NCBI RefSeq assembly: GCF_001293645.1
Contig: NZ_LBMD01000006.1
Coordinates: forward strand, 1 to 64,000
DNA from: Bacillus sp. CHD6a
Lineage (GTDB): Bacteria; Bacillota; Bacilli; Bacillales; Bacillaceae_I
Direction: 5' to 3'
Length of the DNA: 64,000 nucleotides
The first letter of the stretch is position 1. Every line of letters starts with the position of its first letter. This document shows positions 17,299 to 25,677 of the stretch, piece by piece. The notes beneath the pieces were generated by a model. That model was not told where the DNA came from, ran no database searches, and saw only the letters and a program-made list of their open reading frames with translations. Position numbers and translations under genes: made by a program.

Positions 17299-17679
17299 AT
17301 GACATATTCACCAAATCTTTCAGAAGCTCATATTCCATATGACGGTGGTTGGACAGAGGAAAATGAAATCCCGGTCCTGCTGCTTTCTGTCCCGACGCTT
17401 CCATTAAAATTGAACACAAAAATACATAAATTTTCCTATACATGGCTCTTTGAAAAAGAAATGAATGCCTATGTCCTTTGCATCCGACTAAATAATCAAG
17501 AAGAATTCGGGCTTATTTTTAGTCAAAAAGAAGCGGGAGTTCTCTTACTAGATAAGGATGGGTATGACGAATTCACTGTAGTTGTGACAAAAGAGGACCT
17601 TGAGAACTTGAAAGACGATACGCCATTTCTATCTTTTCCAAAGATTTCACTAACTAGAAGTTTACTGGCGGGATGGTAA
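17299..17679 (+). CDS. Conserved hypothetical protein, 126 aa
   Basis: A soluble 126-residue protein with AAGGGG upstream of the ATG. The sequence has three beta-rich stretches (IPVLLLSVPTLPLKL, AYVLCIRLNNQEEFGLIF, TVVVTKEDLENL) and a basic-hydrophobic end (SLTRSLLAGW). No known motif is recognised. It precedes ytgP by about 80 bases, so it may share transcription with it, and its position between ytfP and ytgP suggests a conserved gap gene of this locus. Confidence 0.65.
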   Translation: MTYSPNLSEAHIPYDGGWTEENEIPVLLLSVPTLPLKLNTKIHKFSYTWLFEKEMNAYVLCIRLNNQEEFGLIFSQKEAGVLLLDKDGYDEFTVVVTKEDLENLKDDTPFLSFPKISLTRSLLAGW

Positions 17680-17756
17680 AATAGTGATTCTGCAATATGA
17701 AGTGTGCTAAAATACAAAGGTTAGACAAAAAGTTACAAATAGTAGGTAGGGATTTT

Positions 17757-19370
17757 ATGTCAACATCTAATATATTGAGAGGTACCTTAATTTTGACAGT
17801 GGGAACGATGCTGTCACGGGTGCTTGGTCTAGTTTATATTTTTCCATTCCATGCCATGGTTGGTAATGAGGGTGGAGCTCTATACTCATATGCTTATGTG
17901 TTATATTCTGTCTTCTTAAGTATTGCTACACTTGGGGTCCCATTGGCAGTCTCCAAGTTTGTTGCAAAGTATAATGCTTTGGGTGAATATAGTGTTGGGA
18001 GAAAGCTTTTCCGATCGGGTATTATGGTTATGAGTATTACAGGAGTGGTTTCATTTTTGGCATTGTTTCTATTGGCACCATATCTTTCTCCTATGATCAT
18101 AAAAGAAGGTAAACATACTTATGAAGATATTACATTTGTCGTCAGAATGGTTAGTGTGGCTTTGTTGGTAGTTCCTATCATGAGTTTGATTCGTGGGTTT
18201 TTTCAAGGGTATGAATCCATGGGCCCAACGGCAATTTCTCAAGTCGTGGAACAGCTAGTAAGAATAGTCTTCCTATTGGGAAGTCTATATTTCATACTAG
18301 AAGTTTTAAATGGGGATATGACTGTTGCGATTGGCTTTGCAACATTTGCTGCCTTTATCGGAGCCATTGGCGGACTTGTCGTATTAGTTTGGTACTGGTT
18401 TAGTAGGAAGAAGAATTTGGATTCTATGCTTGAAAAAGACCCAGAGACAGTGGAACTTTCCTATCAAGATATGTATAAGGAATTAATTTCTTATGCTATG
18501 CCATTCGTTTTCGTCGGATTGGCCATGCCCCTGTATCAATTAATAGATACATTTTCTTTTAATGATGCAATGGCGTTAGCAGGATTCACCTCAATCTACG
18601 CTGATACCGCTTTTGGTATCATCAACAACTATGGTCAAAAATTAATTATGATTCCAATTACACTAGCGACTGCTTTTGCACTGAGTCTCCTTCCTGCCAT
18701 AACAAAATCGTTTATTAATGGTCAGCATCAAAGTTTGCAAAAACAGCTTAGTGTAACATTGCAGATATTGCTTTTCTTGACTGTCCCTGCTTGTTTAGGA
18801 CTTTCTCTTCTTGGAGGTCCAGCTTATGCTGCATTCTTCTCTTATGATCCATTAGGTGGGCAGCTTTTGACTTGGTATGCGCCGACAGCCATACCATTGG
18901 CAATTTTCACCGTTACTGCCTCGGTTTTGCAAGGCATCAACAGACAGAAGTATACCGTTGTTGGACTTGCGATTGGATTGCTATTGAAACTGGTTCTTAA
19001 TTATCCGCTTATCCTATTAATCGGAGCTGAAGGTTCAATCGTTGCAACAGCAATTGGCTATACAGCCAGTGTTGTGATAAATCTATGGGCTATTAAGAAG
19101 TTTACTGAATTTGATTACTCCATGGTGCTCAGACGTGGGTTTCTCATGACCATCTTCAACATCATCATGATTGCTGCAGTCCTAGTTGTCCTGCAACTTT
19201 TAGAAGGCTTTGTCCCTTACAGTGAAGGCCGGCTTCAAGCCATCATCGTAGTGGCTGTCAGTGGATTAGTGGGAGCAGGAATCTACTTCTTACTCAGCTA
19301 TCGAAGTAATCTATTAATGTATCTGTTCGGAAATCGTTTTTCATTTTTAAATAGACAAGAAAGAGGGTAG
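17757..19370 (+). CDS. ytgP: Polysaccharide flippase-like membrane protein YtgP
   Basis: A 537-residue MOP/MATE-type transporter of the SpoVB/YtgP (Amj/MurJ-like) group with about 14 membrane helices. The N-terminus RGTLILTVGTMLSRVLGLVY and the SLIRGFFQGYESMGPTAISQVVEQLVRI segment are typical of the group. These proteins translocate lipid-linked precursors such as peptidoglycan lipid II or other glycans across the membrane. The frame is open back to 17697, but the ATG at 17757 gives the family's N-terminus and follows TAGGTAGGG. It precedes the rRNA pseudouridine synthase as in B. subtilis. Confidence 0.9.
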   Translation: MSTSNILRGTLILTVGTMLSRVLGLVYIFPFHAMVGNEGGALYSYAYVLYSVFLSIATLGVPLAVSKFVAKYNALGEYSVGRKLFRSGIMVMSITGVVSFLALFLLAPYLSPMIIKEGKHTYEDITFVVRMVSVALLVVPIMSLIRGFFQGYESMGPTAISQVVEQLVRIVFLLGSLYFILEVLNGDMTVAIGFATFAAFIGAIGGLVVLVWYWFSRKKNLDSMLEKDPETVELSYQDMYKELISYAMPFVFVGLAMPLYQLIDTFSFNDAMALAGFTSIYADTAFGIINNYGQKLIMIPITLATAFALSLLPAITKSFINGQHQSLQKQLSVTLQILLFLTVPACLGLSLLGGPAYAAFFSYDPLGGQLLTWYAPTAIPLAIFTVTASVLQGINRQKYTVVGLAIGLLLKLVLNYPLILLIGAEGSIVATAIGYTASVVINLWAIKKFTEFDYSMVLRRGFLMTIFNIIMIAAVLVVLQLLEGFVPYSEGRLQAIIVVAVSGLVGAGIYFLLSYRSNLLMYLFGNRFSFLNRQERG

Positions 19371-19419
19371 AGGTCTCGAGTCAAAGGGGCCTCTTTCCCT
19401 ATGAAAGGAGCGCAAAAAA

Positions 19420-20130
19420 ATGAGATTGGATAAAATGCTTGCTAACAGTGGTTTTGGAACGCGAAAAGAAGTGAAGAAGCTGTTGAAAACTGGTGTGGTA
19501 AAAGTGGATGGAAATGTGGTAAAGGATGCGAAGGTACATGTGGATCCGGAAGTGCAGGAGGTAACGGTCCATGATGATATCGTGGAATATCGTGAGTTCA
19601 TTTACTTGATGATGCACAAGCCACCAGGACTGTTATCGGCAACGGAAGATTACCGTCAGGAAACGGTAGTGGATATCTTGCAGGAAGAGGATAAGATGTT
19701 TGAACCGTTTCCGGTTGGACGCCTTGATAAAGATACAGAAGGCCTGCTAATTCTGACAAATGACGGGCAGCTTGCACACCAGTTGTTGTCTCCGAAAAAA
19801 CATGTACCGAAAACTTATTTTGCGAAAATTGATGGAGAGGTGACAGTAGAGGATATCGAAGCGTTTAAACAAGGTGTCACCTTAGATGATGGTTATGAAA
19901 CTTTGCCTGCTGAATTGAAAATACTGGAGGCTGGATCGGAATCACAAATCGAGATCACCATCGTTGAAGGAAAATTCCATCAAGTGAAAAGGATGTTCCA
20001 AGCAGTTGGAAAAACGGTTATCTACCTGAAGCGTTTGAGCATGGGAGAATTGAAGCTAGATGAAGACCTTGAACTTGGTGAGTACCGTGAACTGACAGAT
20101 GAAGAACTGGAACTATTGCAGCGAAGATAA
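19420..20130 (+). CDS. ytzG: 16S rRNA pseudouridine synthase (RsuA family)
   Basis: A 236-residue RNA-modifying enzyme with an N-terminal S4 RNA-binding domain (MRLDKMLANSGFGTRKEVKKLL) and an RsuA-type catalytic domain with GRLDKDTEGLLILTNDG, catalytic D103. Length and domain order match RsuA, which makes pseudouridine 516 in 16S rRNA. GAAAGGAG lies before the ATG. It follows ytgP closely and ends at a strong terminator, so the two are probably one operon. Confidence 0.9.
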   Translation: MRLDKMLANSGFGTRKEVKKLLKTGVVKVDGNVVKDAKVHVDPEVQEVTVHDDIVEYREFIYLMMHKPPGLLSATEDYRQETVVDILQEEDKMFEPFPVGRLDKDTEGLLILTNDGQLAHQLLSPKKHVPKTYFAKIDGEVTVEDIEAFKQGVTLDDGYETLPAELKILEAGSESQIEITIVEGKFHQVKRMFQAVGKTVIYLKRLSMGELKLDEDLELGEYRELTDEELELLQRR

Positions 20131-20139
20131 ATAACGAAG

Positions 20140-20178
20140 AGCCCCATTCCATATAAAAAAGGAATGGGGCTTTATTAT
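20140..20178 (+). terminator. Rho-independent terminator
   Basis: AGCCCCATTCC (20140-20150) and GGAATGGGGCT (20161-20171) pair perfectly and a T-rich tail follows. Confidence 0.85.
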
Positions 20179-20203
20179 GGTGTCATATATGGTATATGTA
20201 GTC

Positions 20204-20425
20204 TTATGAAGTCAACCTAACTTTTTTCTGCGTAGTAGTCCACTTACCTTTCGTAGGACTTTGAACCAGGTCATTAAATGCCAGCACATTTAAATCACGC
20301 TGGACGGTTCGGGGGGTAATCCCAAATTCATCGACCAACTGCTGTGTGGAGACAGTTCCCTTTTCATGAATAAACATGTAGACGGCTTTAATACGGGTTA
20401 GCATACGGTTAGTTGAAGGCTTCAA
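20204..20425 (-). CDS. ytzE: DeoR-type HTH protein YtzE
   Basis: A 73-residue protein that is only a DeoR-family winged helix-turn-helix: RIKAVYMFIHEKGTVSTQQLVDEFGITPRTVQRDLNVL, with the recognition helix near residues 33-48. There is no sensor domain, as in B. subtilis YtzE. The start is TTG at 20425 with AAGGAGTG eight bases upstream on the minus strand. It may regulate the divergent ythPQ genes or itself; the targets are not known. Confidence 0.85.
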   Translation of the reverse strand: MKPSTNRMLTRIKAVYMFIHEKGTVSTQQLVDEFGITPRTVQRDLNVLAFNDLVQSPTKGKWTTTQKKVRLTS

Positions 20426-20670
20426 AAAACCACTCCTTATCCGGTATTTAACATGGTACTACTCGCTAAATTCTTGATGATAGGTGTTAGGTATTAAGTT
20501 AGTTTATATTGTACACGATTTACTGGAAAAAATTCTAGAATAATGATGCAATTTACACAATATTAACATTTAGTCTTGGTTGTGTTAAGCGTAAATGAAA
20601 AGATTATGAGTCTATATACATTATTTTACACCACTCGACATTATTCTGGCTAGTAATTATTTGAAAAATA

Positions 20671-20696
20671 TGAAACTTTCGACCTAAAACAGCGTA
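20671..20696 (+). promoter_or_regulatory. Sigma-W type promoter of ythPQ
   Basis: TGAAAC (20671-20676), 16 bases, CGTA (20693-20696): an exact match to the sigma-W consensus. As I recall, ythPQ is a sigma-W target in B. subtilis. The remaining 20426-20670 gap shows nothing else clear. Confidence 0.8.
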
Positions 20697-20724
20697 TTAG
20701 ACAGAAGAGAGGAGGGACTATAAA

Positions 20725-21468
20725 TTGAAATTACTAACCTTACAATTAGAAAAAGCAGGATATGATGATGAAATGTCTGTCGTTCAGAATATTGATTTTA
20801 CCGTCTCAAAAGGGGAGATGGTGGGACTGATTGGTCCAAACGGTGCTGGTAAGAGTACGACTATCAAAACCTTGCTTGGCTTAAATCCTTTTTTTGAAGG
20901 AGAGATATCACTTCCTTCCGATAAATCATATGCCTATATTCCTGAGAAACCTGTATTTTATTATGATATGACATTATGGGAGCATATTGATTTGATGGCA
21001 TCTTTGCTGGAGATGGAAGAAAAGGTTTGGAAAGAGCGAGTGGAAGAACTATTGAAGTTGTTTAGGTTGGAAAAAGTCATCCATGAGTCTCCGGCTACCT
21101 TCTCAAAAGGGATGCAGCAAAAAGCAATGTTGATCTTTGCCATCATGTCTAAGCCTTCTTTATATATTGTGGATGAACCGTTTATTGGGCTTGATCCAAT
21201 TGCAACGAAGAAGCTTCTACAGCTTTTTCATCAGGAACAGGCTAGGGGTGTAGGCATCTTGTTGTGTACCCATGTTCTGGATACAGCGGAAAAGATTTGT
21301 GACAGGTTTATTCTTTTGGCTGACGGACGCAAGAAAGCGGAAGGAACCTTACAAGACATACAAACAAACTGCCAACTTCCCGGAGCTTCATTGCTAGATT
21401 GTTTCTACACCTTATCAGAAAGGGAACAGCAGAGATCACGGCTATCCGCTTATACAAGGAGCGCTTAA
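20725..21468 (+). CDS. ythP: ABC transporter ATP-binding protein YthP
   Basis: A 247-residue ABC ATPase. Walker A GPNGAGKST (residues 37-45), the signature FSKGMQQKA (in place of LSGGQ) and Walker B LYIVDEPFIGLDP are all present. The divergent signature and the partner type resemble EcsA. The start is TTG with GGAGGGA upstream. It overlaps the downstream permease gene by 70 bases and is expressed from the sigma-W promoter, so it belongs to the cell-envelope stress response. The exported substrate is unknown. Confidence 0.9.
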   Translation: MKLLTLQLEKAGYDDEMSVVQNIDFTVSKGEMVGLIGPNGAGKSTTIKTLLGLNPFFEGEISLPSDKSYAYIPEKPVFYYDMTLWEHIDLMASLLEMEEKVWKERVEELLKLFRLEKVIHESPATFSKGMQQKAMLIFAIMSKPSLYIVDEPFIGLDPIATKKLLQLFHQEQARGVGILLCTHVLDTAEKICDRFILLADGRKKAEGTLQDIQTNCQLPGASLLDCFYTLSEREQQRSRLSAYTRSA

Positions 21469-22571
21469 AACAAGAGCGTCTGTATCAATGGAAGAATACA
21501 AAAGCTATTATTGATTGGACAATCCTATTCTATATTGTCCTTACATTATTATTCATTGTAGCCATGATTTATGATATGTTTCCGAGTTTCATTGCTTTAT
21601 TTCAGAAAATTCCATATCATTTAACCCTTTTTGCTATTTATTATCTCGCTTGGACGGGGACGATTCGTATTTATTATCAGCAAGCGGATACGTACTTTTT
21701 TGTTCACCGAAGAGATTTATTGCAAGGGTTGAAAAAATGGGGGGTGGTAGCGAGTACGGGATTAAATGTGATAAAAGCTCTGCTAATTGCTATTTTTACC
21801 TATTTGCTAATAAAGACAATCAGCCCCTCTACTCTCCCTTTGCTTGAGTGGATAACATTTTATCTTGCATTGTTCCTATTCGCTACCATTTTAGGTAAAG
21901 TGATAGATTTACATTGGTCTGGATGGAAGCGAAAACTGATTACATTTGCTGTTTTTCTATTTCTTGGACTTATTACTTATCTAACAGTGGATCAATCTAT
22001 GTGGATTGTGTCAGCTGTTCTCCTTATGCTAAGTTTTATAATCTTTTTTATTATTTACTTGCGAACGGAGAGTTTCATAGTCGATATGGCTCATAACGAA
22101 AAGGTGCGTCAGAAATATATAGGTATGATTTTCTATGCTTCAGAATATGTGCATGTTCCTCGTTCTTCTGAGCGAAACAAGCCATTATTTTTCAGGCGGT
22201 CTCAAAGGATATTGGAAGACAGGACCCCCCATAGTGCCTTGACGGAATTGTTCTTTAAATACCTGTTGCGAAACTCCCGTCATATATTTTCTTACTTGCA
22301 AATAACCGGTATTACCATTGTTGTCATAGGATATCTCCCATTATGGATGACATTTGGCTTGTTTATGGCGTTTTTCTTTTTTCTAAAAGAGTGGTTAAAT
22401 ATAGTATATGATGAATTGGTGGGACATCCCTTTTTGCATATGCATAAGGGGAAGAAGCTGATTCAAGAACACTATCAAGATCTTGTTACAAGGTGGCTAT
22501 ACTATCCGGCTGTAGGGTTGGTCGGTTTTGTACTTTTGATGAATACGCTTTTTCATTTTCTAATGAGGTGA
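21399..22571 (+). CDS. ythQ: EcsB-like ABC transporter permease YthQ
   Basis: A 390-residue membrane partner of YthP with about 8-10 membrane segments in a EcsB-type layout. It has an N-terminal basic stretch (RLYKERLKQERLYQWKN), IDWTILFYIVLTLLFIV as first helix, and a long cytosolic loop (about residues 225-290). The start is not certain. TTG at 21399 overlaps ythP by 70 bases and has only a weak ribosome site, but no better ATG/GTG/TTG lies downstream before the first conserved stretch, so translational coupling is likely. Confidence 0.82.
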   Translation: MFLHLIRKGTAEITAIRLYKERLKQERLYQWKNTKAIIDWTILFYIVLTLLFIVAMIYDMFPSFIALFQKIPYHLTLFAIYYLAWTGTIRIYYQQADTYFFVHRRDLLQGLKKWGVVASTGLNVIKALLIAIFTYLLIKTISPSTLPLLEWITFYLALFLFATILGKVIDLHWSGWKRKLITFAVFLFLGLITYLTVDQSMWIVSAVLLMLSFIIFFIIYLRTESFIVDMAHNEKVRQKYIGMIFYASEYVHVPRSSERNKPLFFRRSQRILEDRTPHSALTELFFKYLLRNSRHIFSYLQITGITIVVIGYLPLWMTFGLFMAFFFFLKEWLNIVYDELVGHPFLHMHKGKKLIQEHYQDLVTRWLYYPAVGLVGFVLLMNTLFHFLMR

Positions 22572-22578
22572 TGATTAA

Positions 22579-23994
22579 ATGGGAAATATTAATTGGTTGG
22601 AAGAAGTAGAGAAAAGAAAAGATTCCTTAATAAAAGATACACAGGAATTCTTACAAATTAACAGTGTGCTGAATGAAGAAGAAGCGAGCCCTGAGACCCC
22701 TTTTGGCAAAGGAATAGAAGAGGCGCTTCAATATTTATTACATAAAGGGGAAGCGGATGGCTTTCTTTCAAAAAATGTTGACCATTATGCCGGTCATATC
22801 GAACACGGCCAAGGAGAAGAGCTTGTAGGAATCCTATGTCATGTGGATGTAGTACCAGAGGGAGACGGCTGGACAGATGAACCATTTAGTGCCACCATCC
22901 GTGACGGAAAAATTTTCGCACGCGGTGCAATGGATGACAAAGGCCCGACAATGGCGGCTTATTATGCATTGAAAATAGTAAAAGAACTAGACCTCCCACT
23001 AACTAAACGTGTGCGCATCATAATTGGTACAGACGAGGAAAGCAACTGGCAGTGTGTAGAGCACTATTTCAAACAGGAAGAAATGCCTACAATGGGATTT
23101 GCTCCTGACGCGGACTTCCCAATCATCTATGCGGAAAAAGGAATAGGGGATATTCAGTTAGGGCTCAGTTTCAAAAATGAGACGCCATCTTCCACTGTCA
23201 CCTTGTTAACGTTTGAGTCAGGTCGCCGATTGAATATGGTGCCAGATCATGCGAAAGCCTCACTTGAAGTGACAGAAGAGATGGATGAAATCACTCACGC
23301 CTTTAATGCATACATTTCAGAAAAAGGTATCGAGGGTGGCTATTCGAAAGAAGGCAATTCTTTGTTCCTTAACATCAAAGGAGTGTCTGCTCATGCAATG
23401 GAGCCTGATAATGGTACGAATGCAGGTTACCATTTGGCGTCCTTTCTTCATTCTGTAGGATTAGATGCAAGTGGCGCATCTTATGTCAGCTTCATAAGCG
23501 AAAAGCTTGCTTTTGATTCTCGTGGTAAGAATCTTACCATCAATTTCCACGACGAGATTACCGACGACCTAACCATCAACACAGGTGTTTTCCGATATGA
23601 CCGCGAAGCATCTGTCGGCACTTTAGGGGTTAACATTCGTTTTCCTGTAACTTGCGATACAAAGAATGTAGAAGAACAGTTGCGTAAAGAGGCAGCCTCG
23701 TGTGGCTTTGAGTTGAATAAATTTAATGTTTCCCCTGCACACCATGTGCCTCAGGATCATGAGCTTATCCAGACTCTTCAAAAGGTTTATGAAGAACAGA
23801 CTGGAGAGAAAGCAGAATTATTGTCCATTGGTGGTGGAACCTATGCAAGATCGCTTGAAGCAGGCGTGGCCTTTGGTCCGCTTTTCCCTGGCAGGGAAGA
23901 CGTGGCGCATCAAAAAGATGAGCATATTTTCATTGAAGATCTCATCAAGGCGACTGCCATCTATGCACAAGCTATCTATGAATTAGCAAAATAA
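22579..23994 (+). CDS. pepV: Dipeptidase PepV (YtjP)
   Basis: A 471-residue M20-family metallopeptidase that would cleave dipeptides in the cytosol. Visible metal and catalytic residues are H88 and D90 (HVDVVPEGDGW), D119/D120 (GAMDDKGP) and E153/E154 (TDEES). A lid domain follows with the Zn-site histidine region GVSAHAMEPDNGTNAG, and the end is GPLFPGREDVAHQKDEH. GAGGTGATG precedes the ATG and the gene follows ythQ by 7 bases, so they may be co-transcribed. Length and order fit PepV. Confidence 0.92.
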   Translation: MGNINWLEEVEKRKDSLIKDTQEFLQINSVLNEEEASPETPFGKGIEEALQYLLHKGEADGFLSKNVDHYAGHIEHGQGEELVGILCHVDVVPEGDGWTDEPFSATIRDGKIFARGAMDDKGPTMAAYYALKIVKELDLPLTKRVRIIIGTDEESNWQCVEHYFKQEEMPTMGFAPDADFPIIYAEKGIGDIQLGLSFKNETPSSTVTLLTFESGRRLNMVPDHAKASLEVTEEMDEITHAFNAYISEKGIEGGYSKEGNSLFLNIKGVSAHAMEPDNGTNAGYHLASFLHSVGLDASGASYVSFISEKLAFDSRGKNLTINFHDEITDDLTINTGVFRYDREASVGTLGVNIRFPVTCDTKNVEEQLRKEAASCGFELNKFNVSPAHHVPQDHELIQTLQKVYEEQTGEKAELLSIGGGTYARSLEAGVAFGPLFPGREDVAHQKDEHIFIEDLIKATAIYAQAIYELAK

Positions 23995-24028
23995 CATATT
24001 TATCCTAAATATAATTGTGGTAGAATGT

Positions 24029-24068
24029 AAAGGTTACTTCCCTATGGGGCAGTAGCCTTTTACTTTTT
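24029..24068 (+). terminator. Probable terminator
   Basis: AAAGGTTACT (24029-24038) pairs with AGTAGCCTTT (24051-24060), one G-T pair, and a T-rich tail follows. It lies between pepV and the MFS gene. Confidence 0.6.
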
Positions 24069-24098
24069 CCTTTATTTGACGAGAAGAAAGAAGGATAT

Positions 24099-25280
24099 AT
24101 GATGAGTACTGCCTCAATGACAGACAAAACAACTCGCTATTTTTATAGTTTTTACTTTTTAACATTTTTCAGCTTTGGGGCTCTATTCCCATTGCTGACC
24201 GTATATTTGAAAGAAGATGTGGGGTTGAGTGGATCTCAGATTGGGATGATCATGTCAATTAGTCCTGTCGTGATGATATTTGTACAGCCATTGTGGGGAG
24301 TCTTTAGCGACTATACCCAAAAACCGAAACAAATCCTGCTCTGGACGCTTTTTTTTACAGCAGTAACAGGTATTGCCTTTTCATTTATGGAGAGCTATGG
24401 AGCCTTGCTCGCTGTGGCGTTTCTGCTGGCTGTTACGCAAAGCGCCCTTGTTCCCATTTCAGACAGCATCACCCTTAATTATGTTCAAAGGACAAAAGGC
24501 AATTATGGTTCCATCAGGTTGTGGGGGGCGATAGGTTTTGCTGTGGCAGTTCTTTTTGCAGGGTGGCTTTCTGATTTCTTCTCCTTAAAAGTGATATTCT
24601 TTACCTTTGCGATAGCTTTATTGCTTGGCACTTTCGTATCGAGTTTCTTACCGAAAGAAAGTCAAACAATCAGTGTCAATGTCCGGGATGGCATCGGAAC
24701 GCTTATGAAGTTGCCTAAATTTGTGATGTTCCTTGTGACAACGTTTCTTGTATTCGGTCCTGTATTTGCCAACAACTTTTATTTTGGGTTGTTTATTACT
24801 GATATTGGAGGCACCGTTACGGGAGTAGGAATTGCCTTCTTGCTTGCTGCGGGTAGTGAGGCCCCTTTTATGAGAGTTGCAGGCAAGTGGATTGCACGCT
24901 TTGGCCTTCATACAATCATGATAAGTGCTGCATCTATTGCGATGATTCGTTGGGTGCTTTATTTTTTTGAGCCACCGCTGTATGTGGTGTATGCAACTAC
25001 GATTGCCCAAGGTTTTTCTGTTGGACTTTTCATACCTGCAGCGTTGCAGTTTGTACGGGATATCGCCCCAACCTCTGCTCGTGCAACGGCGGTTTCTCTA
25101 TACACTGCCATCGGTAATGGGTTAGGCAGTTGGTTCTGTACATTCTTTGGCGGCTTTATTGCAGAATACTATTCCGTTGCACATGTGTATTTGTTCTTCG
25201 GCCTTTTAACAATGTGCGGATTAGTCTTCATCCTGATGATTAACCAAGCCGATAAAAAACAACTCGCAAAAGCTTCATAA
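24099..25280 (+). CDS. MFS transporter (PPP/sugar-type)
   Basis: A 393-residue permease with 12 predicted helices and the layout of the phenylpropionate/sugar:H+ MFS subgroup (YwbF-like). The first helix (YFYSFYFLTFFSFGALFPLLTVYL) leads to GLSGSQIGMIMSISPV, the loop WGVFSDYTQKPKQ carries the D-x-x-x-K/R motif between helices 2 and 3, and GNYGSIRLWGAIGFA marks helix 5. The second half has GLFIPAALQFVRDIAP and ATAVSLYTAIGNGLGS. Two ATG codons (24099, 24102) follow AAGGA. The substrate cannot be told. Confidence 0.85.
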   Translation: MMSTASMTDKTTRYFYSFYFLTFFSFGALFPLLTVYLKEDVGLSGSQIGMIMSISPVVMIFVQPLWGVFSDYTQKPKQILLWTLFFTAVTGIAFSFMESYGALLAVAFLLAVTQSALVPISDSITLNYVQRTKGNYGSIRLWGAIGFAVAVLFAGWLSDFFSLKVIFFTFAIALLLGTFVSSFLPKESQTISVNVRDGIGTLMKLPKFVMFLVTTFLVFGPVFANNFYFGLFITDIGGTVTGVGIAFLLAAGSEAPFMRVAGKWIARFGLHTIMISAASIAMIRWVLYFFEPPLYVVYATTIAQGFSVGLFIPAALQFVRDIAPTSARATAVSLYTAIGNGLGSWFCTFFGGFIAEYYSVAHVYLFFGLLTMCGLVFILMINQADKKQLAKAS

Positions 25281-25293
25281 GTTCATAAAAATG

Positions 25294-25630
25294 AGTGGAT
25301 TGGAGCGGAAGGCACTCGACTCCGCGGGAAATAGCAGCAGACTTGAGTCCCCATAGGCAAAGCGAAGCCACTGAAAAACTGATATGATATAGTACTTAGT
25401 AATTTTGAGCTGTGGATTGGAGCAAAAGGCGAAGACTCCTTAGGGAGATAGCGCTAGGTGGAGACCCCACAGGCGAAGCCGAGGAGGCTCCAGCAGCGCC
25501 CTTAGGAAAGCGAAGCCATTTGCGGAAATCCACAGCGGTGTCTAAAACAATATATAAATTCAAAGACTTTTTCAGTGGTTTTGGCAAAACCTAGAAGGCT
25601 CCAGCACCGCCCTGCAGCGCAAAGGAACGG
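25294..25630 (+). repeat. GC-rich interspersed repeat split by a nested unit
   Basis: The left piece (25294-25366, GGATTGGAGCGGAAGGCACTCG onward) and the right piece (25580-25630, ending in AGGCTCCAGCACCGCC) together read as one type-1-like core. It is interrupted by the complete unit at 25367-25579. Flanks GGCAAAGCGAA on the left and GGCAAAACCTAGAA on the right look like a decayed target duplication. Confidence 0.6.
25367..25579 (+). mobile_element. MITE-like GC-rich palindromic unit (213 bp)
   Basis: Starts GCCACTGAAAAACTGATA and ends GACTTTTTCAGTGGT. The inner arms are CTGTGGATT (from 25410) and AATCCACAG. Most other copies have CTGTTGATT / AATCAACAG, so both arms carry the matching change and the pairing is kept. 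The core includes GAGATAGCGCTAGGTGGAG and CCTTAGGAAAGCGAAGCC. No coding capacity. Confidence 0.7.
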
Positions 25631-25640
25631 TTAAAATGAC

Positions 25641-25676
25641 AAAGACCCTTAGCTACTTCAGCAAAGGGTCTTTTCG
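25641..25676 (-). terminator. Terminator of ytkP
   Basis: AAAGACCCTT (25641-25650) and AAGGGTCTTT (25664-25673) pair with an extended inner stem just beyond the ytkP stop codon. T-rich sequence follows on the minus strand. Confidence 0.75.
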
Positions 25677-25677
25677 G

